Both the position numbers and the translations under genes were made by a program. A stretch of 64,000 nt of DNA from Pseudovibrio sp. Ad37 (GTDB lineage Bacteria; Pseudomonadota; Alphaproteobacteria; Rhizobiales; Stappiaceae), in assembly GCF_001623075.1 (NCBI RefSeq), contig NZ_LMCF01000065.1, positions 1-64,000 of the forward strand, read 5' to 3'. This document shows positions 16,621 through 26,093 of this stretch, in pieces (the first letter of the stretch is position 1; every line of letters starts with the position of its first letter). The notes beneath the pieces were generated by a model, which ran no database searches, was not told where the DNA came from, and saw nothing but the letters and a program-made list of their open reading frames with translations.

Positions 16621-17781
16621 ATGACATTCTGGTTAGTTCTCGCAATTTTGACGGCGGCGGTCGCATTGGCCGTACTCGTTCCATTGGCTCGCTCTCCCAA
16701 GGTTCACCCTGATGAGCGCAATGATGAAGCTGTGTTTCGTGCCCAGCTCGAAGAAATACAAAAAGATCTTGAGCGCGGTGTAATCGCGCCGGACATGGCA
16801 GAAGCCGCCAAAATTGAAGTGTCGCGTCGCTTGTTAGCCGCGCACAAGCAAAACCAGGGAGACCACCAGTCAGCTCCCTCTAAAATGCGCATGCGCATTG
16901 TGCAGCTGACAGCGGTTGTTTTGGTACCTCTGGCAGCGCTAGGTATGTATTTACAATATGGTTCTCCGGAAATCCCTGACCAGCCACGTGCTGAGCGTTT
17001 GGCTGAAACCGCAGGGCAGGCTGATCTTGAAGTGCTGATTGCCAGGACTGAGGATCACCTCAAAGAAAACCCGAACGACGGACAGGGTTGGGCTGTAATC
17101 GCGCCTGTTTACATGCGTACCAGCCAATTTGAAAAGGCCCGCCGCGCCTATGCGCAGGCGTTGAGCCAGTTCCCTGAAAACCTCGATTTTATGGTTGGTT
17201 GGGCTGAAGCAAGCATTTTCGCAAACAACGGACAAGTGTCCGAAGAAGTTGAAAAAGTTTTGCGCCGGATCAATCTCGCTAAGCCTGAAATGCTGCAACC
17301 CTACTACTATCTGGCAATGGCTATGGGCCAGAAGGGCCAGATAAACGAAGCGCTGGCTGCCTGGAATGCTCTGCTGAAGACTGCAGATCAAAATGCTCCT
17401 TGGGTGGACGCAGCAAAAGCACAGCGTGACGAACTGATCGCACGAGGCGCTGTTGTATCTGGTGAGGCTGAGGCGATCCCGGCACTTGGACAGCCAGCTG
17501 GACCTTCTGCTGAAGAAGTTGAAGCAGCAGCTGAGATGAGTGCAGAAGATCGCAATGAAATGATCAACCAGATGGTTGTGCAGTTGGATGAACGCCTTAA
17601 TGAACAAGGTGGTTCTGTTTCTGAGTGGGGCCGCCTGATACAGGCCCGCATTATTCTCGGGGAGCAAGTGGAGGCCGCACAAGCAGTCGCCCGCGCCAAG
17701 CAAAACCTGAAGGACGATGCGGCAGCACTGGAACAGATCAACCAACTGGCCGCGAGCCTGAATTTGCGCCCTGCCGAATAA
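16621..17781 (+). CDS. ccmI: Cytochrome c maturation protein CcmI (CycH)
   Basis: 386 residues. Starts with a membrane segment (residues 3-22), a cytoplasmic loop with the family signature VFRAQLEEIQKDLERG (about 38-53), a second membrane segment (about 98-114) and a periplasmic TPR region (QGWAVIAPVYMRTSQFEKAR and following repeats, about 150-260). CcmI presents apocytochrome c to the haem ligation complex. It is the first of four ccm genes here (ccmI, E, F, H), the cycHJKL order known in rhizobia. A long minus-strand frame opposite it is only a shadow. Confidence 0.92.
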   Translation: MTFWLVLAILTAAVALAVLVPLARSPKVHPDERNDEAVFRAQLEEIQKDLERGVIAPDMAEAAKIEVSRRLLAAHKQNQGDHQSAPSKMRMRIVQLTAVVLVPLAALGMYLQYGSPEIPDQPRAERLAETAGQADLEVLIARTEDHLKENPNDGQGWAVIAPVYMRTSQFEKARRAYAQALSQFPENLDFMVGWAEASIFANNGQVSEEVEKVLRRINLAKPEMLQPYYYLAMAMGQKGQINEALAAWNALLKTADQNAPWVDAAKAQRDELIARGAVVSGEAEAIPALGQPAGPSAEEVEAAAEMSAEDRNEMINQMVVQLDERLNEQGGSVSEWGRLIQARIILGEQVEAAQAVARAKQNLKDDAAALEQINQLAASLNLRPAE

Positions 17782-17936
17782 GGCAGGGGTTGCATATCTT
17801 TGATGAATGCCAAGCGATTTTCGGAAATAAGATATGTCTAGAACAAAGAGATAAAGCTTCCTTTGATGTTCTATTGAGCTGCAGAATACAAACGCCGTAA
17901 GGCATTAGTTGGCAACGTATCTACGGAACTGCGAGT

Positions 17937-18410
17937 ATGACACGTAAACAAAAAAGACTCGGGCTTATTGGTCTTGCGGGATTGGTGCTGGGGTCAGCTG
18001 TCGGCTTGGTTCTTTATGGACTCTCCAGCAGCGTGACCTATTTCCAGAGCCCAAGCGACATCGCTGAACAGCAAGTTGAAGTTGGACAACGCATCCGTCT
18101 TGGCGGTCTGGTTGAAGATGACTCTCTCGATAAGAGCCGAGGCTCAGTGATCCTCTTCCGCGTGACCGATCAGGCAGAAGCTATCCCGGTTTCTTACAAG
18201 GGTATTTTGCCAGACCTGTTCCGTGAGGGGCAGGGCATCATCGCTGAAGGCCACATGAACGAGAAGGGTGTCTTTATTGCAGACACAGTTCTGGCCAAGC
18301 ATGATGAAAGCTATATGCCAAAAGAGGTCTACGAGACCTTGAAGGAAGATGGCCATTGGATGGAAGAGGACCAGGCCGCCTCCGCAGAGCAAAGCATCAA
18401 AGTAAACTAA
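17937..18410 (+). CDS. ccmE: Haem chaperone CcmE (CycJ)
   Basis: 157 residues. One N-terminal membrane anchor (about 9-29) followed by a periplasmic OB-fold domain with IRLGGLVEDDS, PVSYKGILPDLFREGQG and the haem-attachment motif HDESY (His122 to Tyr126). CcmE binds haem covalently through that His and hands it to CcmF/CcmH. The C-terminal tail after PKEV is acidic and flexible. Encoded 155 bases after ccmI and 70 before ccmF. Confidence 0.95.
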   Translation: MTRKQKRLGLIGLAGLVLGSAVGLVLYGLSSSVTYFQSPSDIAEQQVEVGQRIRLGGLVEDDSLDKSRGSVILFRVTDQAEAIPVSYKGILPDLFREGQGIIAEGHMNEKGVFIADTVLAKHDESYMPKEVYETLKEDGHWMEEDQAASAEQSIKVN

Positions 18411-18480
18411 AAAGTAAAATCAATCGGCTCTGCCCAAAAGGGCCGGTTATCCAGCGCCAAATGGATACTAGGATATCGTA

Positions 18481-20496
18481 ATGATAATTGAACTTGGCCA
18501 CTATGCACTCATTCTGGCATTGGTAGTCGCGGCTGTTCAGTCGGTCTTTCCAGTGTGGGGTGCAGTGAATTCAGATCACCGTCTGATGGGGATGGCACCT
18601 GGCCTTGCCGTACTTATGTTCCTTTTGACTTGCGTTGCCTTCGCCGCATTGACCTGGGCATACTTGAACTCAGACTTCTCGCTTCTGAATACCTATCAGA
18701 ACTCCCATAGTGACAAACCGCTGGTCTATAAGATCTCCGGTGTGTGGGGCAATCACGAAGGCTCTATCCTTCTCTGGGTGCTTATTCTGGTGCTGTTCGG
18801 TGCATTGGTTGCAGTGTTTTCACGCAACATTCCGCAGCGCCTCCGGGCTGCTACTCTTGGCGCTCAGGGCTGGGTTTCTTTTGCATTCCTGCTCTTCGTC
18901 ATTGTTGCATCAAACCCGTTTACCCGTATCAGCCCTGCACCATTGCAAGGCTCGGGCCTCAACCCAATGCTGCAGGATGTCGGCTTGGCGATCCATCCGC
19001 CAATTCTTTACATTGGCTACGTTGGCTTCTCCATCGTGTTCGCGTTTGCTGCAGCTGCGCTCATTCTTGGTAAACTGGATGCCGCCTGGGCGCGTTGGGT
19101 ACGTCCTTGGATCCTCGTAAGCTGGATCTTCCTGACCCTCGGCATCGCAATGGGCTCTTACTGGGCTTACTACGAGCTCGGCTGGGGTGGCTGGTGGTTC
19201 TGGGATCCGGTCGAAAACGCATCTTTTATGCCATGGCTCACTGGTACGGCTCTGCTGCACTCTGCAATCGTTATGGAACGTCGGGATGCTCTGAAGGTTT
19301 GGACTGTCTTCCTCGCACTGCTGACATTCTCCTTGTCGCTGCTGGGTACCTTCCTCGTCCGTTCTGGTGTTCTCACCTCCGTGCACGCATTCGCAGTTGA
19401 TCCAGCACGTGGTCTCTTTATCCTTGCGATCCTGCTGATCTTTGTTGGTGGATCACTCACACTGTTTGCTTGGCGCGCACCATTGCTTCGTCAAGGTGGC
19501 CTGTTTGCACCAATCAGCCGCGAAGGTTCACTGGTACTGAACAACCTGTTCCTGACAACAGCTTGTGCTGCAGTGTTCGTTGGTACGCTTTACCCACTCG
19601 TTCTGGAAGCCTTCTCTGGCGACAAGATCTCCGTGGGTGCGCCATTCTTCAACCTGACATTCGGCCCAATCATGGTGCCAGTGTTGATCCTGATGCCATT
19701 TGGCCAGCTTTTGGCATGGAAGCGTGGTGATGCGTGGGGTGTCGCCCAACGATTGACCTCTGCTTTTGTGATCGCAATGCTCGCGACTGTCGGTCTGATC
19801 TGGTTCATGGGCGTTAGCACAACAAGCATTATGACAGCGCTCGGCTTCGGCTTGGCATTCTGGGCAATCTTTGGCTCCCTTTGGGAAATCATTGAACGTT
19901 CCCAGCTGTTCAAAATTGGCTTTGGTCGTTCCATGGCCCGTATCAAAGGCTTTGCACCAACCGTCTGGTCTACTGTGCTGGGCCATGCTGGTCTTGGGAT
20001 TACCGTCCTGGGTATTGTGACGACAATGGCGTTTGAATCTGAACGCGTTGAAGTGATGCGTCCAGGCGATACCCTCGAACAGAACGGTTACAATGTGACC
20101 TATGAGAAGAGCTGGACTCAAAATGGTCCGAACTATCAGGAGATGGTCTCCCAGTATACTCTTCGCAAAGGTGGCAATGTTGTCGGTATCATGGAGCCAT
20201 CTAAGCGCGCTTATAATGCCAGCGGAATGCCAATGAGTGAAACATCCATTGCGACCTTTGGCTTTTCGCAGGTGTACTTTGCAACGGGTGATTCTGACGA
20301 GAATGGTGGTATTGTTACCCGCATCTACTTCAAACCGCTGATCACACTGATCTGGATTGGTACTCTGCTTATGTCTTTGGGTGGCTGTATTGCACTCTTT
20401 GATCGTCGCCTGCGTGTTGGTGCTCCTGTTTCAGCCCGCAAGCGCAAAGGCGTAGCAGGCAGTGTTGCAACAGCAACCCCAACTCCGGCGGAGTAA
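18481..20496 (+). CDS. ccmF: Haem lyase subunit CcmF (CycK)
   Basis: 671 residues and about 15 hydrophobic membrane segments. The tryptophan-rich WWD signature GGWWFWDPVENASFMPW lies near residues 238-254, with nearby His residues for haem (e.g. in WGNHEGS and AIHPPILYIGYVG). CcmF catalyses thioether formation between haem and apocytochrome c in the inner membrane. Its stop codon overlaps the start of ccmH by one base. Length and topology are normal for the family. Confidence 0.96.
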   Translation: MIIELGHYALILALVVAAVQSVFPVWGAVNSDHRLMGMAPGLAVLMFLLTCVAFAALTWAYLNSDFSLLNTYQNSHSDKPLVYKISGVWGNHEGSILLWVLILVLFGALVAVFSRNIPQRLRAATLGAQGWVSFAFLLFVIVASNPFTRISPAPLQGSGLNPMLQDVGLAIHPPILYIGYVGFSIVFAFAAAALILGKLDAAWARWVRPWILVSWIFLTLGIAMGSYWAYYELGWGGWWFWDPVENASFMPWLTGTALLHSAIVMERRDALKVWTVFLALLTFSLSLLGTFLVRSGVLTSVHAFAVDPARGLFILAILLIFVGGSLTLFAWRAPLLRQGGLFAPISREGSLVLNNLFLTTACAAVFVGTLYPLVLEAFSGDKISVGAPFFNLTFGPIMVPVLILMPFGQLLAWKRGDAWGVAQRLTSAFVIAMLATVGLIWFMGVSTTSIMTALGFGLAFWAIFGSLWEIIERSQLFKIGFGRSMARIKGFAPTVWSTVLGHAGLGITVLGIVTTMAFESERVEVMRPGDTLEQNGYNVTYEKSWTQNGPNYQEMVSQYTLRKGGNVVGIMEPSKRAYNASGMPMSETSIATFGFSQVYFATGDSDENGGIVTRIYFKPLITLIWIGTLLMSLGGCIALFDRRLRVGAPVSARKRKGVAGSVATATPTPAE

Positions 20497-20984
20497 TGGC
20501 CATGAAGATGAAGTTCGTACTGGTATTGATCTCTTCTATTCTTCTGGGAGCTCCAGCTGCCTATGCAGTTAACCCGGATGAAGTTTTGAAAGATCCTGTT
20601 CTGGAAGAACGTGCACGCGAAATTTCCAAGGAAGTGCGCTGCGTGGTCTGTCAAAACCAGTCCATCGACGACTCCAACGCTAAACTGGCGAAGGATCTAC
20701 GCCTGTTGGTACGGGAGCGACTGGTAGAAGGGGACAGTAACAAGGAAGTCATGGACTATCTTGTTGACCGCTATGGTGAGTTTGTCCTTCTCAAACCGCG
20801 CTTTGCGTTCCACACCCTGTTTTTATGGGGCGGGGGACCTCTTGCATTGCTGCTGGGCGGCTTTTTCCTGTGGCGTACATCGCGAAAGAAAAAGCATGCG
20901 CCGCTGAAGAGCAGTACAGCGGGTGTCAAACCGCTCTCGGATGAAGAGCAAGCCGAACTCGACAAGCTCATGTCTTCTAAATAA
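20496..20984 (+). CDS. ccmH: Cytochrome c maturation thioredoxin-like protein CcmH (CycL)
   Basis: 162 residues. N-terminal signal (cleavage near AAYA-V), the redox motif CVVCQ within [15 protein letters not shown], the segment [14 protein letters not shown], and one C-terminal membrane segment (about 105-127) with [14 protein letters not shown]. It reduces the apocytochrome haem-binding cysteines. ATG 20496 overlaps the ccmF stop (TAATG); ATG 20502 is an alternative. ccmG is not found in this window. Confidence 0.93.
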   Translation: MAMKMKFVLVLISSILLGAPAAYAVNPDEVLKDPVLEERAREISKEVRCVVCQNQSIDDSNAKLAKDLRLLVRERLVEGDSNKEVMDYLVDRYGEFVLLKPRFAFHTLFLWGGGPLALLLGGFFLWRTSRKKKHAPLKSSTAGVKPLSDEEQAELDKLMSSK

Positions 20985-20995
20985 GACTGATTGTA

Positions 20996-21024
20996 GAGCC
21001 TCGCAGACATGGTTTGCGGGGCTC
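20996..21024 (+). terminator. Possible terminator after ccmH
   Basis: A 10-bp stem (20996-21005 with 21015-21024, one G-U pair, GAGCCTCGCA/TGCGGGGCTC) lies 12 bases behind the ccmH stop and is followed by ACGTTTAATC. The weak T-run leaves intrinsic termination uncertain, but position at the end of the ccm genes fits. Confidence 0.5.
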
Positions 21025-21151
21025 ACGTTTAATCACATCTTCTTGCAACCAATTGAATTGTAAAGGCGCCTGTAAGCGCGCACTAGATACCTGTCTCTTA
21101 ATATATATTCCGAATGTGCCAGCTGCGCAGGAAATGACAGGAACAGTTCAA

Positions 21152-21919
21152 ATGGCAAACGATCCCATTAAGTTGGAATTTGAAGGCTCTCAGGGAGCGC
21201 ATCTTGCAGCGCGTCTGGACACACCAGATGGTGAACCAAAGGCCTATGCCCTGTTCGCTCATTGTTTCACTTGTTCCAAGGATCTTTCTGCAGCACGACG
21301 CATTGCATCTGCTCTAACCAAAGACGGGATTGCTGTTCTGCGCTTTGATTTTACTGGTCTCGGCAACAGCGGTGGAGATTTTGCATCCACCAACTTTTCA
21401 TCCAACCTTCAGGACCTTGTTCGCGCCGCTGATTACCTGCGTGAGCATTATGAAGCACCAAAGCTGCTTGTAGGGCATTCTTTGGGTGGCGCAGCGGTGC
21501 TTGCAGCAGCCTCAGAGGTCCCCGAGGTAAAAGCAGTTGCCACAATTGGTGCACCAGCCTCAGCGGATCATGTGATTCATAACTTCGGGGCTTCCCTCGA
21601 TGAGATAAAAGAAAAGGGCGAAGCAACCGTCCAGCTAGGTGAACGACCGTTTAAGATTAAACGTCAGTTTATCGAAGATCTTGAAGCGCAGGACGTTCGG
21701 TCGCGCGTTGCTGTGCTGAAAAAGGCGGTGCTGGTTCTTCATTCTCCGATTGATGCCACGGTTGGCATCGAGAATGCTGCTCAAATCTTTGAAGCAGCGA
21801 AGCATCCGAAATCATTTGTGTCTTTGGATGATGCCGATCATCTGCTGTTTAAATACAAAGATGCAGATTATGCAGCACGTGTGATTGCAGCATGGGCAAG
21901 CCGCTACACGCAGGGCTAA
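21152..21919 (+). CDS. Alpha/beta hydrolase
   Basis: 255 residues. Canonical fold marks: early [14 protein letters not shown] (oxyanion region), [12 protein letters not shown], the nucleophile elbow GHSLGG (Ser110), acid residue in HSPIDATV and catalytic His in DDADHLL. Many alphaproteobacterial homologues carry a C-terminal OsmC domain; this protein ends right after the hydrolase domain. ATG 21152 has AGGA 10 bases upstream; an in-frame ATG at 21134 is possible. Substrate unknown. Confidence 0.8.
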   Translation: MANDPIKLEFEGSQGAHLAARLDTPDGEPKAYALFAHCFTCSKDLSAARRIASALTKDGIAVLRFDFTGLGNSGGDFASTNFSSNLQDLVRAADYLREHYEAPKLLVGHSLGGAAVLAAASEVPEVKAVATIGAPASADHVIHNFGASLDEIKEKGEATVQLGERPFKIKRQFIEDLEAQDVRSRVAVLKKAVLVLHSPIDATVGIENAAQIFEAAKHPKSFVSLDDADHLLFKYKDADYAARVIAAWASRYTQG

Positions 21920-22067
21920 CAAAAGCGAGGTGGGAGCAACTACGAAGTTTTCCCATCATTACAGAAGATTAATGTGGCAGATAGGTGTTTGTAAGGTTCG
22001 CTCTGGCATAGTCATTCTCAACGAAATGCAAAAGCCCCGTTTCCCCAGTTGGGCTGAGATTGACTAA

Positions 22068-23633
22068 ATGGAGTTGAGCCAAATGAAGTTGACCAAGAAC
22101 GCAAGTTCCAACGTTGTTTCCCTGTCTGCTGCAAAACCCACTTCCAAACGTCGTTCCCGTCTTCTTAATGGCACCATGGCGCTGGCAATTGCAGGTGCAA
22201 TGGTTGCTCCGCTGACACTTGTTCCAGCAACTGCTCAAGCCGAGCCTGTTCGCGTAAATGCGCCGGCAATGCCAAGCTTTGTTGGTTTGGTCGAAGCCGT
22301 TCAGCCAACAGTTGTTTCCGTTCGTGTTCGCTCTGAGGTTAAAGAGAATGATCGTCTGGCGGGCATTCCTCCAATGTTCCGCGATATGCCGGATGATCAC
22401 CCACTGCAGAAATTCTTCCGCGAGTTTGGCGGTCCAGGTGGTGAGCAAAAAAAGAAAGCTCCACCACGCAAGCGCTTCGATCAATCTCAGGGGTCCGGCT
22501 TCTTCATCTCTGATGATGGCTATGTAGTGACCAACGAACATGTGGTTGAAGGTGGAACTGAGTTCACAATTGTAACCAGTGAAGGCGAAGAACTGGAAGC
22601 CTCATTGGTTGGTTCCGACAAGCGTTCTGATCTGGCTCTCCTGAAAGTGGAAAGTGAAGAAAAATTTGAATACGTCGCCTTCACGGATGATGCACCATTG
22701 GTTGGTGAATGGGTCGTCGCAGTTGGCAACCCGTTCGGTCTGGGTGGCACTGTAACGGCGGGTATCGTCTCCGCTCGAGGTCGTGACATCGGCGCAGGCA
22801 TCTATGATGATTTCCTCCAGATTGATGCTTCTGTGAACCGTGGTAACTCCGGTGGTCCTGCATTCAACGTGAAGGGTGAAGTTGTCGGCGTGAACTCCGC
22901 AATCGTGTCTCCAAGCGGTGGCAACGTGGGCATCGCATTTGCCATCCCGGCACAGACTGCGAAAAAGATTATCTCTGACCTGAAAGAAGACGGCGCAGTA
23001 ACCCGCGGCTGGCTTGGCGTTCAAATCCAGCCTGTTACCAAGGACATTGCTGAATCCCTCGGTCTCGAAAACGAAAACGGCACGCTGGTTGCCGAAGTTC
23101 AGGGTGATACCCCTGCAAAAGCTGCTGGCTTGCAGGCTGGTGACATCATCCTCAAGGTCGATGGTGAAGAAGTGAATGGCCCGCGTGAACTGGCAAAGGT
23201 CATCGCTGGGTACTCACCAAACACCGAAGTGGAAATTGAATATTGGCGCAATGGCGAAATCGACACTGCGACTGTAAAGCTTGGCACTATTCCTGAAGAG
23301 AAAAAACAAGCCTCAGCAAGCAAAAGCGAGGATGCGAATACCGCATTGGTAGACAGCCTAGGGCTGGAACTGGCAACTGCTGAACAGGCTGGTGTTGATG
23401 AAGAAGGCGTTGTTGTCACCAAAGTAGATCCAGATGGACCTGCTGCTGACAAAGGCCTCGCACCTGGTGCGATCATCACCGAAGTTGCTGGTGTTAAAGT
23501 TGAAACACCAACCGATGTTGCAGAACAGGTTGAAACAGCACGTGAACAAGGACGCAAGGCAGTTCTGCTGCGTGTCACCCGTGGTGAGAACACGCTCTTT
23601 GTAGCGATCCCGCTGGAAAAGGGTGAGGAATAA
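22068..23633 (+). CDS. degP: DegP/HtrA-family periplasmic serine protease
   Basis: 521 residues. N-terminal signal with hydrophobic core at 35-56 and cleavage near TAQA-E; trypsin-like domain with His158 (NEHVV), Asp188 (SDLALLKV) and Ser261 (GNSGGPAF); first PDZ about 300-395 (RGWLGVQIQPV, PAKAAGLQAGDIIL) and second PDZ about 430-515 (GPAADKGLAPGAII). It degrades or chaperones misfolded envelope proteins. ATG 22083, which has GGAG at a good distance, is an alternative start giving 516 residues. It precedes a two-component pair, as in rhizobia. Confidence 0.92.
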   Translation: MELSQMKLTKNASSNVVSLSAAKPTSKRRSRLLNGTMALAIAGAMVAPLTLVPATAQAEPVRVNAPAMPSFVGLVEAVQPTVVSVRVRSEVKENDRLAGIPPMFRDMPDDHPLQKFFREFGGPGGEQKKKAPPRKRFDQSQGSGFFISDDGYVVTNEHVVEGGTEFTIVTSEGEELEASLVGSDKRSDLALLKVESEEKFEYVAFTDDAPLVGEWVVAVGNPFGLGGTVTAGIVSARGRDIGAGIYDDFLQIDASVNRGNSGGPAFNVKGEVVGVNSAIVSPSGGNVGIAFAIPAQTAKKIISDLKEDGAVTRGWLGVQIQPVTKDIAESLGLENENGTLVAEVQGDTPAKAAGLQAGDIILKVDGEEVNGPRELAKVIAGYSPNTEVEIEYWRNGEIDTATVKLGTIPEEKKQASASKSEDANTALVDSLGLELATAEQAGVDEEGVVVTKVDPDGPAADKGLAPGAIITEVAGVKVETPTDVAEQVETAREQGRKAVLLRVTRGENTLFVAIPLEKGEE

Positions 23634-23932
23634 GTCACTTACAAGAATGCGGATCACGAGAAACGCCCCTCTCGTGATCCCTCGTCGAAACACCAAGGAT
23701 ACCCTCAAAGGTGTTTCGGTTGTTTGAGGGGCTGATAGCAAGGGTAGCCCTCTACTTGATGTCAGTCCTAAAAACCAATGCTGGAAGAAAAGGCAGGGAC
23801 CTTATCATCTGCCAACTTCACCTATAAAACTTATGCAAGTGCTGACGGTTACCCCCAACAGCATTTGCTTTTTTTTATCGTTTCCCGTCAATGTGAGGAA
23901 ACGAATAATGCCTTGCTCTGGGAAATGAAAAA
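23634..23932 (+). promoter_or_regulatory. 299-base structured gap between degP and a response regulator
   Basis: Contains several hairpins. Stem A is 23651-23660 with 23671-23680 (GGATCACGAG, perfect). Stem B is 23686-23694 with 23710-23718 (CGAAACACC, perfect). Stem C, 23702-23709 with 23724-23731 (CCCTCAAA), overlaps stem B so the two cannot form together. A strong terminator follows (listed separately), then a short inverted pair CGTTTCC/GGAAACG around 23879-23904. No protein-coding ORF is seen. Confidence 0.6.
23835..23876 (+). terminator. Rho-independent terminator
   Basis: A 10-bp stem with one G-U pair (GCAAGTGCTG at 23835-23844 with CAGCATTTGC at 23859-23868), a 14-base loop, and then eight Ts (23869-23876). 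It is 200 bases after degP and only 56 bases before the next gene, so it either ends a degP 3' leader-like region or works as an attenuator for the regulator genes. Confidence 0.8.
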
Positions 23933-24613
23933 ATGAGAATCTTGATTATTGAAGATGATCGGGAAGCGGCAGACTATCTGCTCAAAGCACTGAAGGAAGC
24001 AGGGCATTCTCCTGATCACGCAGACAACGGCGAAGACGGACTTGAGCTGGCAATTTCCAACACATGGGATGTGCTCGTCGTTGATCGCATGCTGCCAAAA
24101 CGAGATGGTCTCTCCATCATCGAAACACTGCGCGCCTCTGGTGATGAAACGCCAGTTCTGATCCTCTCGGCGCTCTCGCAAGTAGACGATCGCGTCACCG
24201 GCCTGCGCGCAGGTGGAGATGACTACCTCTCAAAACCCTACGCTTTTTCAGAGCTGCTCGCTCGCGTTGAAGTGCTGAGCCGTCGTAAAGCTGGTCCACA
24301 AGTGGAAACCAAGTTGCAGGTTGCTAACCTGGTGTTGGATCGCCTCGCTCACTCCGTTGTCCGAGCAGGGCAGGAGATCGTGTTGCAGCCCCGTGAGTTC
24401 CGCCTTCTTGAGTATCTCATGAAACACGCTGGACAAGTAGTGACCCGCACTATGTTGCTGGAAAATGTCTGGGACTATCATTTTGATCCGCAGACCAACG
24501 TGATTGACGTTCACATCTCAAGACTTCGGTCAAAGATCGACAAAGGGTTCGACTTCCCGTTGCTTCATACTGTTCGTGGCGCAGGGTATTCCATCCGTGA
24601 CAGCTCTAACTAG
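23933..24613 (+). CDS. OmpR-family response regulator
   Basis: 226 residues. Receiver domain with Asp8/Asp9, phospho-acceptor Asp51 (VVDRMLPKRDG) and Lys101 (KPY); winged-helix domain about 130-222 with LQPREFRLLEYLM and NVIDVHISRLRSK. The gene order degP - regulator - kinase - glnE is one I remember from Sinorhizobium. The regulated genes are unknown; envelope stress is a reasonable guess from the neighbouring protease. It overlaps the kinase gene by 17 bases. Confidence 0.9.
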   Translation: MRILIIEDDREAADYLLKALKEAGHSPDHADNGEDGLELAISNTWDVLVVDRMLPKRDGLSIIETLRASGDETPVLILSALSQVDDRVTGLRAGGDDYLSKPYAFSELLARVEVLSRRKAGPQVETKLQVANLVLDRLAHSVVRAGQEIVLQPREFRLLEYLMKHAGQVVTRTMLLENVWDYHFDPQTNVIDVHISRLRSKIDKGFDFPLLHTVRGAGYSIRDSSN

Positions 24614-26093
24614 GATCCTCTCAACCACAGCCTTCAAGCTGGCTGCAATCTACTTGACGTCGTTTACGGCGCTCTCTGTGTTTCTGTTCATCTTCATCTC
24701 GCAGAACACCGATGACCTGATGAACAAACAGGTGGTGCAGACGGTTGATGCAGAAATTCAGGGCCTTGCCGAACAATATGCCCAAAACGGCATCAACGGG
24801 CTTGTTGTCGGTGTAGAGCGTCGGGTCCGAAGTCCAAACTCAAACCTCTACCTCATTCTGGATTACTCCGGAAACGTCATTACAGGCAACATCGCGTACC
24901 TGCCTGAGAAAGTCCTGTCAGTCTCCGACGGTCGAATTCAGTTTGTTTCCTACACACCTCTAGGGTTTGCTGAAACAGACCAGAACAAAGCCAAAGCGAT
25001 CGTCCGCATCTTCGAATTGCCCGGCAACTTCAAGCTGCTGGTCGGACGTGATCTGGAAGATCAGGTCCATCTGAAAAGCTTATTGGGTGACGCTTTGACC
25101 CTCTGGCTGGTCGGGATGGTTGTTCTGGCTGGCATCACATGGTTCTTCCTCAATCGCCGTATCCTGAAACGCATCGATAACTTGTCCATGAGCTCACGCC
25201 TGATTATGGAAGGTGATCTTGCCGGTCGCCTCGATGTGACTGGTAACGGAGATGAGTTCGATCGTCTGGCCAGCAACCTCAATGTGATGCTGGATCGTAT
25301 TGAAGAGCTGATGAAGGGCCTCAAGGAAGTCTCCGACAATATTGCCCATGATCTCAAAACACCGCTCACACGTATGCGAGGGCGCGTGGAAGCTGCACTG
25401 CGGCAAAACTTGAGTGAAAATGAAGGCCGTGAATGTCTGGAAGAGACACTGGTTGAGACCGATGAGCTGATCAACACCTTCAACGCACTGCTGCGCATTG
25501 CACGTGTAGAAGCGGGTTCCACTGGAGCGGAGCTGCAATCAATCAAGCTGGGCAACATCGTCAAGGACGTGTGCGAACTTTATGAGCCCGTTGCCGAAGA
25601 TGATGGTGTCGAGTTCTCTGTTTTACTGGATGATGAGCCTGTCATCGAAGGCGATCGGGAGTTACTGGCGCAAGCTCTCGCAAACTTGATAGAAAATGCT
25701 CTCAAATACGGTCGCCCAACCGAAGAGAATGTCAAACCCACAATCAAAGTCGTACTGTCTGGAAATGATGAGCAGGCTATACTCAGCATAGAAGATAATG
25801 GTGCTGGTATTGCTGCTGCTGATCGTGAGCGGGTGTGTAATCGCTTCGTTCGGCTTGATAGCTCTCGCCATGCACCGGGTTCTGGGCTTGGATTGTCACT
25901 TATCAAGGCGGTGGTAACTCTCCATCATGGAGAATTGCAGCTAACATCGGCTGGGACAGCAGATGATTCTGAAAGTGATAAGCAATCTGGCCTGCGGGCC
26001 CGGATTGTTCTGCCTTTAAACAAAGGGCAAAGAGGTGAGGGAGAGGGCAACGAAGCATGGGACAAGGCTCGGAAGAAGAACGCCACCAGCTAA
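24597..26093 (+). CDS. Membrane sensor histidine kinase
   Basis: 498 residues from GTG 24597, which lies inside the end of the regulator gene. Two membrane segments (about 12-34 and 167-187) border a periplasmic sensor domain; HAMP about 190-240; dimerisation domain with His251 in NIAHDLKTPLTRM; ATPase domain with LIENALKYG, EDNGAGI and GSGLGLSLI. A longer open frame to 24504 is embedded in the regulator gene and is ignored. Its end overlaps glnE by 37 bases, so the three genes form one unit. Confidence 0.88.
   Translation: MTALTRILSTTAFKLAAIYLTSFTALSVFLFIFISQNTDDLMNKQVVQTVDAEIQGLAEQYAQNGINGLVVGVERRVRSPNSNLYLILDYSGNVITGNIAYLPEKVLSVSDGRIQFVSYTPLGFAETDQNKAKAIVRIFELPGNFKLLVGRDLEDQVHLKSLLGDALTLWLVGMVVLAGITWFFLNRRILKRIDNLSMSSRLIMEGDLAGRLDVTGNGDEFDRLASNLNVMLDRIEELMKGLKEVSDNIAHDLKTPLTRMRGRVEAALRQNLSENEGRECLEETLVETDELINTFNALLRIARVEAGSTGAELQSIKLGNIVKDVCELYEPVAEDDGVEFSVLLDDEPVIEGDRELLAQALANLIENALKYGRPTEENVKPTIKVVLSGNDEQAILSIEDNGAGIAAADRERVCNRFVRLDSSRHAPGSGLGLSLIKAVVTLHHGELQLTSAGTADDSESDKQSGLRARIVLPLNKGQRGEGEGNEAWDKARKKNATS

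Noticed and set aside
16951-17745. 264-codon minus-strand frame
   Set aside because: Complete antisense of ccmI, whose family motifs are clear; composition is Cys/His/Phe-rich and unlike a real protein.
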